NCBI RefSeq assembly: GCF_002161355.1
Contig: NZ_NFHL01000011.1
Span: 35,522 to 99,521, forward strand
Origin: Lachnoclostridium sp. An76
Lineage (GTDB): Bacteria > Bacillota > Clostridia > Lachnospirales > Lachnospiraceae
Length of the DNA stretch: 64,000 nt
Reading direction: 5' to 3'
The translations under genes were made by a program, and so were the position numbers. Below are positions 17,604 to 25,850 of the stretch, piece after piece; positions within the stretch are counted from its first letter, which is position 1, and every line of letters starts with the position of its first letter. The notes below the pieces were generated by a model. The model searched no databases, was not told where the DNA came from, and saw only the letters and a program-made list of their open reading frames with translations.

Positions 17604-18164
17604 TCCGTGCAGGGCGTTCATGATAAGCCGGAATGTGATCTCAGCCATATGCCGCGGCGTCTCTTCATACTGGCCGTTCAGCCAGGTCTTGGTCAGGCCG
17701 ATACAGCCTGACAGGCAGAAGGAATAAGAATACTTCAGGTCCTCAAGCTGATCGGGAAAGGTCACTTTCAGCACATTCAGGCAGTGGTCCGAGATGATGC
17801 CTTCGATCCTGTGCAGGAAGGAGATGTCCCCGTGCGGGCCAAGAAGGGCAGCGCATATGTCGCGGTTTTCTGCCAGGATCACAAAGATATCTTCTATAAA
17901 TGGAAAGCTTTTTTCATTAAACGGGCTTACGGGATGAGCTTCGATCAGTTTTTCGATATCGTCCACAAGCCCGTTTTCAATCTTTTCCATCATATCGTAA
18001 ACATCTGAATAATGCAGATAAAAAGTAGAGCGGTTGATATCCGCCCGTTCTACCAGCTCTTTTACAGTAATCTCACGGATGCTCTTTTCACAGAGCAGCT
18101 CTGCAAGAGATCGGCGCAGCAGCGCTCTTGTCTTACGTACTCTCCGGTCAGTTTCTTTTGCCAT
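17586..18164 (-). CDS. TetR/AcrR family regulator
   Basis: 192 residues. N-terminal helix-turn-helix EITVKELVERADINRSTFYLHY fits the TetR family; the remainder is helical and should bind an unknown ligand. The ATG at 18164 is preferred over one five codons upstream because GGAGG stands 8 nt ahead of it, while the upstream ATG has no ribosome site. Divergent from the YhgE/Pip gene, which it probably represses through the palindrome at 18343-18354. Confidence 0.88.
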   Translation of the reverse strand: MAKETDRRVRKTRALLRRSLAELLCEKSIREITVKELVERADINRSTFYLHYSDVYDMMEKIENGLVDDIEKLIEAHPVSPFNEKSFPFIEDIFVILAENRDICAALLGPHGDISFLHRIEGIISDHCLNVLKVTFPDQLEDLKYSYSFCLSGCIGLTKTWLNGQYEETPRHMAEITFRLIMNALHGSEHVR

Positions 18165-18285
18165 ATCTGTGTCCTCCATGTGTTTTTTGCATCAGGTCCA
18201 AAGTGTGTCTCCGCAATCTTTACGGAAAATAGACAGAAATTTCTTTCCCTATCCATTAGGCAACATTTTTCGGAAAAGTTAATGG

Positions 18286-18354
18286 TTGCTGTCTGAAACT
18301 GGTTTTACTATAATACATCTTGTTACAAAAATCAACACAATATCTATTAATAGA
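18286..18354 (+). promoter_or_regulatory. promoter and candidate TetR operator before the YhgE/Pip gene
   Basis: TTGCTG (18286-18291), 17-nt spacer, TATAAT (18309-18314). A perfect 12-bp palindrome TCTATTAATAGA is at 18343-18354, about 20 nt past the expected transcription start, where a repressor would block elongation or open-complex escape. The link to the divergent TetR gene is inference from position. Confidence 0.55.
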
Positions 18355-18404
18355 TTATATGTCTTTTACAACTGGAGAAAGACAGTGAAGGGAGAATGAT
18401 ATTT

Positions 18405-20525
18405 ATGCTCAGGCAGGAGTGGAAAAAATTGTTTTCGAACAGGATACTGTTGGTCGTCACAGCTGCTGTAATCATAATACCGGCAATTTATACGACCCTT
18501 TTTCTCGGATCTATGTGGGATCCGTATGGGAATGTGGGGAAACTTCCGGTGGCGGTGGTGAACCATGACAGGCCGGCTGTGCTGGATGGCAGGACATTGC
18601 ACATCGGAAAAGATCTGGCGGAGGAACTGAAAGGGAATGATTCCCTGGATTTTTGCTTCCCGTCAGAGGAAGATGCGGAAAAAGGGCTTGAGACTGGCAG
18701 ATATTATATGGTCATCACCATACCGGAAGACTTTTCGGAAAACGCGGCTGCGCTGACAGCGCCGTCACCGGAAAAAATGGTCCTTCAGTTTAAGACAAAC
18801 CCGGGGACGAATTATATTGCCTCTAAGATGGGGGAGACTGCGATGAAAGAGCTGAAAAATTCAATCCGTGAAGAGGTGACGAGGAGTTATGCGCAGGTCA
18901 TGATCGATAAAGCAGCAGAGGCAGCAGATGGTGTGGCGCAGGCAGTGGACGGCATACAGAACCTCGATACAGGGGCTTCCAGCCTGGCAGGGGGGATCGC
19001 TGAGGCCGGAGAAGGCGGGGAAAAACTGGCATCCGGCACGGCAGCGGCTGATGAGAGTATGGTATCTCTGAGCAAAGGACTTTCCGTTCTTGAGGAGAAA
19101 ACTTCCGGGCTTCCGGCTGCGGCATCTGCTCTTGATGAAGGGGCAGGCGCCCTCACAGATGGAGCGCAGAGTATTTCCCAGGGGCTGGACACTCTTTCCA
19201 CCGGTGTCAGTGACCTTCAGGAAGGCGCAGACGCTCTGAGCGCAGGGCTCAATGCAGTGACAGGAGAAGGGGGCGCCCAGTCCGCACAGCTCCGCAGCGG
19301 GGCGGCAGCGCTCAGGGATGCGCTGGGCGCGATCATCAGCACGATGCCCACAGCGGACAGCGGCCCGGCGGACATCACGGGCGATCTGTCTGGCCTTGCC
19401 GCTGAGCTGTCGGCATTACAGCAGCAGGCAGCGGCTCTGTCCCAGGGGATCGATGCATATACAGCGGGAGCAGACACAGCGGCGGATGCGGGTTTACAGC
19501 TCGCGGCAGGGGTTACTCAGCTCCAGGCTGGAGTGGATTCTCTGAGATCCGGTATGTCTGACTTAAACAGCGGGATCATCAGCCTGAGATCCGGTACTTC
19601 CAGCCTTGCGGAAAGTGCGCCGGCCCTGACAGAAGGGATCACCCAGGCTGCCGGCGGGGCAGAACAGATACAGCAGCAGGGGACACTGGCGCTGCGCCGG
19701 GGCGCGGCGGATCTGGATAATGGGCTGGGACAGCTCGGAGAAGGAGCTGCTGACTTAAAAAACGGTACTTCCCTTCTGGCTTCGGAAGCTGCCCGGATCA
19801 GTTCAGAGACAGAGATTTTTTCAGATGGCAGCCGGGAGCAGAGAGAGGAGATCGTGGACATGTTTGCCGCGCCTCTTGAGATCGAGGAGGAACAGGTTAC
19901 GTATGTGGCAGATAACGGACATGCCATGGCGCCGTATATGATGTCAGTGGGGCTGTGGGTAGGCTGTATCGCGTTCTGCCTGATGTATCCGCTTACAAGC
20001 TGCCCGGGAAAACCGGGATCCGGTGTGAAATGGTGGCTCAGCAAAGCTTCCGTGCTCGCTGTGACCGCTGTTCTCCAGGCAGCGGTCATGCTGGGCGCCC
20101 TCGCTTTCTTTGATGGATTTGAGCCGGAAAGAGCTGCGCTTACTGCCCTGACAGCATGTACCGCGTCTGTGGCGTTTATGTCTGTGATGTATTTCTTTAC
20201 CAGTCTCCTGGGAAGGGTGGGAAGCTTCCTGATGCTGGTGTTCATGGTGGTGCAGCTTGCGGGTTCCGCGGGGACATATCCATTGGAGATATCGGGAAGT
20301 TTTGTGCCATATCTGCACAAATGGGTGCCGTTCACGTATACGGTGACAGCATTCCGCAGCACGATCAGCGGCGGAGAGGATATCAGCGGCTGCCTGTTCT
20401 TTCTCCTGGCTCTGACAGTGGTCTTTACAGTCCTGACAGTACTGGAGTTCCGGATCAGGGCAGCAAGGATCGGAAGAGGGGACAGGACGCTGATCGGATG
20501 GCTCGAAGCACACGGGCTCGCGTGA
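18405..20525 (+). CDS. YhgE/Pip domain membrane protein
   Basis: 706 residues. Family layout: one N-terminal membrane helix (LLVVTAAVIIIPAIYTTLFL), an external domain beginning with PVAVVNHD, a long region of Ala/Gly/Leu-rich repeats (about residues 190-470) with recurring LxxGxxxLxxG pattern, then five or six C-terminal membrane segments. Relatives include phage-infection protein Pip and type VII secretion-associated EsaA-like proteins; the role here is unknown. Start 18405 is preferred to ATG 18396 because AAGGGAG lies 10 nt ahead of the former and only 1 nt ahead of the latter. Confidence 0.88.
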   Translation: MLRQEWKKLFSNRILLVVTAAVIIIPAIYTTLFLGSMWDPYGNVGKLPVAVVNHDRPAVLDGRTLHIGKDLAEELKGNDSLDFCFPSEEDAEKGLETGRYYMVITIPEDFSENAAALTAPSPEKMVLQFKTNPGTNYIASKMGETAMKELKNSIREEVTRSYAQVMIDKAAEAADGVAQAVDGIQNLDTGASSLAGGIAEAGEGGEKLASGTAAADESMVSLSKGLSVLEEKTSGLPAAASALDEGAGALTDGAQSISQGLDTLSTGVSDLQEGADALSAGLNAVTGEGGAQSAQLRSGAAALRDALGAIISTMPTADSGPADITGDLSGLAAELSALQQQAAALSQGIDAYTAGADTAADAGLQLAAGVTQLQAGVDSLRSGMSDLNSGIISLRSGTSSLAESAPALTEGITQAAGGAEQIQQQGTLALRRGAADLDNGLGQLGEGAADLKNGTSLLASEAARISSETEIFSDGSREQREEIVDMFAAPLEIEEEQVTYVADNGHAMAPYMMSVGLWVGCIAFCLMYPLTSCPGKPGSGVKWWLSKASVLAVTAVLQAAVMLGALAFFDGFEPERAALTALTACTASVAFMSVMYFFTSLLGRVGSFLMLVFMVVQLAGSAGTYPLEISGSFVPYLHKWVPFTYTVTAFRSTISGGEDISGCLFFLLALTVVFTVLTVLEFRIRAARIGRGDRTLIGWLEAHGLA

Positions 20526-20542
20526 TAGATGGCTTAGGAGAT

Positions 20543-20611
20543 GGGACAGATACAGGAAAGACATAGGAAAGATACAGAACAGATATAGGACAGATATAGG
20601 ACAGATATAGA
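20543..20611. repeat. short tandem repeat after the YhgE/Pip gene
   Basis: About six imperfect direct copies of a 10-12-nt unit, cleanest as ACAGATATAGG repeated near 20579-20611. They sit between the stop codon and the terminator. Confidence 0.7.
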
Positions 20612-20617
20612 AGAAAG

Positions 20618-20680
20618 GAAAGAGTATCCGGGAATCATGCCACACACATGGCAGGCATCCCTGGATACTCTTTCTTTTTC
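20618..20680 (+). terminator. rho-independent terminator after the YhgE/Pip gene
   Basis: GAAAGAGTATCC (20618-20629) pairs exactly with GGATACTCTTTC (20663-20674), with an inner ATGCCA/TGGCAGGCAT stem, followed by TTTTTC. Strong. Confidence 0.85.
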
Positions 20681-20733
20681 TAATTAAAAATCAGCAGAAA
20701 TTATGAACAAACCGTGAAATCTAAATAAAATAA

Positions 20734-20783
20734 TTGACTTTATTGTACAATACTACTAGTATATCATTTAGTTATCTAACTAA
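20734..20783 (+). promoter_or_regulatory. promoter and MarR-type operator of the exporter operon
   Basis: TTGACT (20734-20739), 17-nt spacer, TAGTAT (20757-20762). Just downstream is a perfect 7-2-7 inverted repeat TTAGTTATCTAACTAA (20768-20783), the size expected for a MarR dimer; another palindrome ATTGTACAAT (20742-20751) lies in the spacer. Autorepression by the first gene of the operon is the likely use. Confidence 0.7.
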
Positions 20784-20801
20784 TTGATGGAGGGAAAGGT
20801 A

Positions 20802-21257
20802 ATGATCCAGTGCGATATGAAAGAAATCCCGATCCTGGGACTCATCGGTATCGTCTCACATGGCGCCGTGAACACGGCGCGGGGGATGTACCGGGAATTC
20901 GACCTGAACCGGAGCCAGGCGAGCGTGCTCTTTATGCTCCACCAGCAGGATTCCATGTCCCAGAAAGAACTGGCGGCAAAGCTGAATATCACAGCGCCGT
21001 CCATTACGTCCATGATACAGAAGATGGAGCGGGATCAGTACATCACCAGGGAACCTGACCGGCATGACCAGCGCGTCATGAGGCTGACCCTGACTGAGAA
21101 AGGAAAATCGTGCATCCAGGCTGTAAAGGACGTTGCGGACCGGATGGAGGACATCATGTTACAGGGGATGAGTCTGGAAGAGAAGCTGCTTTTCCGGCGG
21201 CTCCTGATCCAGACAGGAGAAAATCTTATGAATCATGAAAGGAAAGAAAAGGAATGA
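20802..21257 (+). CDS. MarR family regulator of the ABC exporter
   Basis: 151 residues. Winged-helix core: QASVLFMLHQQDSMSQKELA, recognition helix NITAPSITSMIQKME, wing REPDRHDQRVMRLTLTEKG. ATG 20802 is chosen because GGAGGG stands 8 nt ahead; earlier in-frame starts at 20784 and 20787 lie on or before that site. It overlaps the first exporter gene by 4 nt (ATGA), so regulator and transporter are one operon. The inducing drug or metabolite is unknown. Confidence 0.93.
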   Translation: MIQCDMKEIPILGLIGIVSHGAVNTARGMYREFDLNRSQASVLFMLHQQDSMSQKELAAKLNITAPSITSMIQKMERDQYITREPDRHDQRVMRLTLTEKGKSCIQAVKDVADRMEDIMLQGMSLEEKLLFRRLLIQTGENLMNHERKEKE

Positions 21258-23560
21258 AAAATCTATTTATGTACGCGGCAGTACACTGGAAATCCCTGCT
21301 CGCGATCATAGCGGTCCTGTTTATCCAGGCGTACTGCGACCTGTCTCTTCCTGCCTACACATCGGATATCGTAAATGTAGGTATCCAGCAGGGAGGGATC
21401 GAAGATCAGGTCCCGGAGGCGCTGAGGGCAGATGAGATGGAGAAACTTCTCCTCTTTGTGCCGGAAGAAGACCAGGGGACAGTCCTGGACGCCTATGAGA
21501 CGGACAGCAGCACCTATGATACAGAAGCCTATGTGCTCAGGGAGAGTGCTGCGGAGGATGAGGAGCAGATGGACACCCTGTCTGATATCCTTGCCGGTCC
21601 GATGATGCTGACAGCGGGCTTTGAGTCCGGCAGCGACATGACAAAACAGATCGAAGCACAGCTGAAAGAAAATATCCCGGCACAGATGGCAACGGACGAT
21701 ATGACCGTGTTTGATATCCTGAAAATGATGCCGGCAGAACAGAGAGACGCTCTGATTGAAGAGATGGAGAAACAGATGGACGATCTCCCGGACACCATAC
21801 TGGAGCAGGCGGCAGTCAGCTATGTGGGGACAGCTTATGAAGCCCTGGGCATGGACATGGATGAGATCCAGATCCATTATCTCCTCGTTACCGGGGGAAA
21901 GATGGTGGCGCTTGCATTCCTCGGGATGGCGGCGAGCGTTCTGGTGGGCTTCCTGGCTTCCCGCGTCGGGGCTGCGACGGGCCGTGACCTGAGAGGAAAT
22001 GTCTTCCGCAAAGTCGTAGGATTTTCCAACAATGAGTTCGACCATTTCTCAACGGCTTCCCTGATCACAAGGAGCACAAATGATATCCAGCAGATCCAGC
22101 TCATCGTTGTCATGCTGCTGCGCATCGTGCTCTATGCGCCGATCCTGGCGATCGGAGGGATCATACAGGTCTTCCAGACGAATGTATCCATGTCCTGGAT
22201 CATCGGGCTGGCTGTCGTGCTGATCGGGCTGGTCATCCTTGTCCTGTTCCTGGTGGCAATGCCGAAATTCAGGATCCTCCAGACACTGGTCGACAAGGTG
22301 AACCTGGTCATGAGGGAGATCCTCACCGGGCTCCCGGTCATCCGCGCGTTCAGTACGCAGAAGCACGAGGAAGAGCGGTTTGACGATGCCAACAGGATGC
22401 TGACAAAGACGAACCTGTTCGTGAACCGCGCCATGACCTTCATGATGCCTGTCATGATGCTGATCATGAACGGAGTGTCCGTGCTGATCATGTGGAACGG
22501 CGCCCACGGCATCGACGAGGGGCAGATGCAGGTCGGGGATATGATGGCGTTCATCCAGTATACGATGCAGATCATCATGGGATTCCTGATGCTGTGCATG
22601 CTGTCGATCATGCTGCCCAGGGCTGCTGTCGCAGCGGACCGTGTGGAGGAAGTGCTCTCCAGCAGGACGGTCATCCACGACCCGGAGCAGCCGAAAGAAT
22701 GCTCAGATACAAAGAGAGGGCTGCTCGTGTTTGACCACGTATCCTTTAAATATCCGGGCGCGGACGAAAACGTGCTCCATGACATTACCTTTACCGCAAA
22801 GCCTGGGGAGACGACGGCAATCATCGGAAGTACGGGAAGCGGGAAGTCTACCCTGGTCAACCTGATCCCGAGATTTTATGATGTGTCAGAGGGAAGCATT
22901 ACCCTGGACGGCGTAGATATCCGCGAAGTGACCCAGCATGAGCTGAGGGAGAAGCTCGGGTATGTTCCCCAGAAGGGGCTTCTCTTCTCAGGAGATATCG
23001 CTTCCAACATCATGTTCGGAAACCCGGACGGGAGCGAGAGCGAGATGATCGAGGCGGCGGAGATCGCGCAGGCAGTGGAATTCATCGACGCGAAGCCGGA
23101 TGGCTACCACAGCCATATCGCCCAGGGCGGATCCAACGTTTCCGGCGGGCAGAAACAGAGACTGTCCATCGCCAGAGCGATCGCAAAGCGCCCGGAAGTA
23201 TTTATCTTTGACGACAGTTTTTCTGCCCTTGATTTTAAGACAGATGTAACTTTGAGAAAAGCGCTGAAGAAGAGGACAAAAGACAGTACAGTCCTGATCG
23301 TGGCACAGAGGATCAGCACGATCCTCAATGCGGAGCAGATCATTGTCCTGGACGACGGAAAAGTAGCAGGCATCGGAACCCATCAGGAATTACTGAAGAG
23401 CTGCGAGGTATATCAGCAGATCGCGGCATCCCAGCTATCTGGATCAGAGCTGGCGGCGGGGACGGCTGAGAAGATGCCGGGCGGAGAGGACCGCACGGAG
23501 AGTCAGGATCCTGCGCCGGGCGCTGCATATACAGGAGAGGAGGTGCCCAGTCATGCCTAG
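21254..23560 (+). CDS. ABC exporter half-transporter with large external insertion and degenerate ATP site
   Basis: 768 residues; membrane domain fused to ATPase domain. Between the first hydrophobic segment (about residues 12-40) and the second (about 210-235) there is an acidic hydrophilic insertion of about 165 residues, which should be extracytoplasmic; usual exporters have only a short loop here. ATPase motifs: Walker A GSTGSGKST, signature VSGGQKQR, Walker B VFIFDDSFSALD. Asp stands where the catalytic Glu is expected, so this subunit forms the degenerate site of a heterodimer. The C-terminal 35 residues are a Pro/Gly/Glu-rich tail. Confidence 0.93.
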   Translation: MKNLFMYAAVHWKSLLAIIAVLFIQAYCDLSLPAYTSDIVNVGIQQGGIEDQVPEALRADEMEKLLLFVPEEDQGTVLDAYETDSSTYDTEAYVLRESAAEDEEQMDTLSDILAGPMMLTAGFESGSDMTKQIEAQLKENIPAQMATDDMTVFDILKMMPAEQRDALIEEMEKQMDDLPDTILEQAAVSYVGTAYEALGMDMDEIQIHYLLVTGGKMVALAFLGMAASVLVGFLASRVGAATGRDLRGNVFRKVVGFSNNEFDHFSTASLITRSTNDIQQIQLIVVMLLRIVLYAPILAIGGIIQVFQTNVSMSWIIGLAVVLIGLVILVLFLVAMPKFRILQTLVDKVNLVMREILTGLPVIRAFSTQKHEEERFDDANRMLTKTNLFVNRAMTFMMPVMMLIMNGVSVLIMWNGAHGIDEGQMQVGDMMAFIQYTMQIIMGFLMLCMLSIMLPRAAVAADRVEEVLSSRTVIHDPEQPKECSDTKRGLLVFDHVSFKYPGADENVLHDITFTAKPGETTAIIGSTGSGKSTLVNLIPRFYDVSEGSITLDGVDIREVTQHELREKLGYVPQKGLLFSGDIASNIMFGNPDGSESEMIEAAEIAQAVEFIDAKPDGYHSHIAQGGSNVSGGQKQRLSIARAIAKRPEVFIFDDSFSALDFKTDVTLRKALKKRTKDSTVLIVAQRISTILNAEQIIVLDDGKVAGIGTHQELLKSCEVYQQIAASQLSGSELAAGTAEKMPGGEDRTESQDPAPGAAYTGEEVPSHA

Positions 23561-25385
23561 AGGTATGGGAGGTCCCCATGGAAAAAACATGGCGGGCGAA
23601 AAAGCAAAAGATTTTAAAGGAACCATAAAAAAACTGATCCGCTATATGAGCGCCTTCAAGGTGCATATGTTTTTTGTCGCAGTCTTTGCGGTCTGCGGTA
23701 CGGTCTTTAATATCGTGGGTCCCAAGATACTCGGAAAAGCGACGACAGAGATCTTCAACGGGCTGGTGAGCAAAGTGTCAGGCGGCAGCGGGATGGATTT
23801 CGGGAAGATCGGAAGGATCCTTCTGATCACCCTCGGTCTGTACCTGATCAGCGCCCTCTGTACTTTCATCCAGGGCATCATCATGACCGGCGTCTCCCAG
23901 AAGACGACTTACCGGCTGAGGAAAGAAATCTCGGAGAAGGTCAACCGGATGCCCATGAACTATTTTGACACAAAGCCCGTAGGAGAAGTGCTCTCCCGCG
24001 TGACCAACGATGTGGATACCCTGGGGCAGAGCCTGAACCAGAGCGCCACCCAGATGATCACCTCAGTGACCACCCTGATCGGTGTGCTGATCATGATGCT
24101 TTCCATCAGCCCTCTGATGACGCTGGTAGCGCTCCTGATCCTTCCGGTATCCGTGATCCTGATCTCGTTTGTCATGAAGCATTCCCAGAAATATTTCCGG
24201 GGACAGCAGGCATATCTGGGAAATGTAAACGGACAGGTGGAAGAGATCTACAGCGGACACAATATCATCAAGGCATTTAATAAAGAAGATGATGTGATCC
24301 GGGAATTTAATGATACGAACGCAAAGCTCTATGACTCTGCATGGAAATCCCAGTTTTTCTCCGGGATGATGATGCCGGTCATGCAGTTCATCGGCAACCT
24401 GGGGTATGTGGGCGTGGCCATCCTGGGCGGTTTCCTCGCCATCAGGAACGCCATCGAGGTCGGAGACATCCAGTCCTTCATCCAGTATGTAAGGAACTTC
24501 ACCCAGCCGATCCAGCAGGTGGCTCAGGTCACCAACATGCTCCAGCTTACAGCGGCTGCGTCTGAGAGGGTGTTCGAGTTCCTCGACGAGGAAGAGGAAG
24601 ACCAGACAGTGCCGGACCCGGTATCCATCGAAGGGCTTCAGGGCAATGTGGAGTTCGACCATGTACACTTCGGGTACAGTCCGGATAAGATCATCATCAA
24701 TGACTTCTCTGCGAAAGTAAAGGAAGGCCAGAAGATCGCGATCGTAGGTCCTACCGGAGCGGGCAAGACAACAATGATCAAACTGCTCATGCGCTTCTAT
24801 GATGTAAACAGCGGCGCGATCAAGATCGATGGGCATGATGTCCGCAGCTTTAACCGCAGCGAGCTCCGCGAGATGTTCGGGATGGTGCTCCAGGATACCT
24901 GGCTGTTCCATGGAACGATCATGGAGAATATCCGATACGGAAAGCTGGACGCCACGGACGAAGAAGTCATCCGCGCAGCAAAGGCAGCGCATGTGCACCG
25001 TTTCGTGCAGACACTTCCGGGCGGCTATAACATGGAGCTGAACGAAGAGGCAACTAACGTCTCCCAGGGACAGAAGCAGCTCCTCACCATCGCCAGGGCG
25101 ATCCTGGCGGATCCGAAGATCCTGATCCTGGACGAGGCGACCAGCTCGGTAGATACCAGGACAGAAGTCCTGATCCAGAAGGCAATGGATAACCTGATGA
25201 AGGGCAGGACCAGCTTTGTGATCGCCCACAGGCTGTCAACGATCCGCGACGCAGACCTGATCCTCGTCATGAAAGACGGAGATATCGTCGAGCAGGGGAC
25301 GCATGAGGAACTGCTCGCCCGGAATGGATTTTATGCAGACCTGTACAATTCACAGTTCGAGTCAACAGACCAGACGTGTGCGTGA
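23553..25385 (+). CDS. ABC exporter half-transporter, canonical subunit
   Basis: 610 residues, partner of the preceding gene, whose end it overlaps by 8 nt; GAGGAGG stands 9 nt ahead of the ATG. Membrane domain about residues 25-345 with six segments, then ATPase domain with Walker A GPTGAGKTT, signature VSQGQKQL and Walker B ILILDEATSSVD, so the catalytic Glu is present. Heterodimers of this build (TM287/288, BmrCD type) export drugs or lipids; the substrate is unknown. The stop is followed after 2 nt by the intergenic element 25388-25848. Confidence 0.94.
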   Translation: MPRGMGGPHGKNMAGEKAKDFKGTIKKLIRYMSAFKVHMFFVAVFAVCGTVFNIVGPKILGKATTEIFNGLVSKVSGGSGMDFGKIGRILLITLGLYLISALCTFIQGIIMTGVSQKTTYRLRKEISEKVNRMPMNYFDTKPVGEVLSRVTNDVDTLGQSLNQSATQMITSVTTLIGVLIMMLSISPLMTLVALLILPVSVILISFVMKHSQKYFRGQQAYLGNVNGQVEEIYSGHNIIKAFNKEDDVIREFNDTNAKLYDSAWKSQFFSGMMMPVMQFIGNLGYVGVAILGGFLAIRNAIEVGDIQSFIQYVRNFTQPIQQVAQVTNMLQLTAAASERVFEFLDEEEEDQTVPDPVSIEGLQGNVEFDHVHFGYSPDKIIINDFSAKVKEGQKIAIVGPTGAGKTTMIKLLMRFYDVNSGAIKIDGHDVRSFNRSELREMFGMVLQDTWLFHGTIMENIRYGKLDATDEEVIRAAKAAHVHRFVQTLPGGYNMELNEEATNVSQGQKQLLTIARAILADPKILILDEATSSVDTRTEVLIQKAMDNLMKGRTSFVIAHRLSTIRDADLILVMKDGDIVEQGTHEELLARNGFYADLYNSQFESTDQTCA

Positions 25386-25387
25386 AA

Positions 25388-25848
25388 TCTGGATTTGAGG
25401 GGGAGCCTTCCTTGTGAATATGACGTCCGAAAACCGTTGATGTGATGCGGGACGTTTTCGCGGCGGACGGGGATATGGCTCAGGTTCCGGTTTTCTGGGT
25501 TCATCCGATCGGAAGGTCCCCGCAGGCAAATGCAGGATTTCGAAAGTTGGATGAAAGGGGAACTTCTGTGGCGAAACAGGAATTTTTTATCGGACGGAAG
25601 GTGACGCGGACTTCCGGGAGAGGGTTAGCCGTTCGATTTGGCCCAGCAAGCTGTGCCTCTCTTGTGATAAGTTTCTGCCGGCAAGAGTGGTTTTATCTTT
25701 TGGCGGGAAAGTTCGTCTATTGTTGTATGTTTTTGCTGGCTGGGGAGCGGTTGTCTTTTGCCGGAAAAGCTCCCTTCTCGCAACATTTTTAAACGCTGCA
25801 TTTGCTGGGGACGTTTCGCCAACAAGGTCGGCTCCCCACAAATACAGA
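25388..25848 (+). repeat. convergent-gap element, copy A
   Basis: 461 nt that fill the gap between the exporter and uxuB stop codons, leaving 2 nt at each side. Ends are imperfect inverted repeats: left TCTGGATTTGAGGGGGAGCC; right end, read on the - strand, TCTGTATTTGTGGGGAGCCG. It shares with copy B (44628-45527, opposite strand) a 70-nt block at 25423-25492 (67/70 identical) and a 76-nt core at 25606-25681 (69/76 identical). It lacks both 212-nt hairpin modules of copy B; the first seems lost at a short CGGTT homology. A 116-codon open frame (25442-25792) is probably not a gene. Confidence 0.8.
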
Positions 25849-25850
25849 AT

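Noticed and set aside
24063..25229. A 388-codon open frame opposite the second exporter gene
   Set aside because: Antisense to conserved ATPase motifs; His/Leu/Asp-rich shadow.
25442..25792. A 116-codon open frame inside element copy A
   Set aside because: No ribosome site; the equivalent frame in copy B is broken by a stop shortly after MAQVPVP, so the frame as a whole is not conserved.
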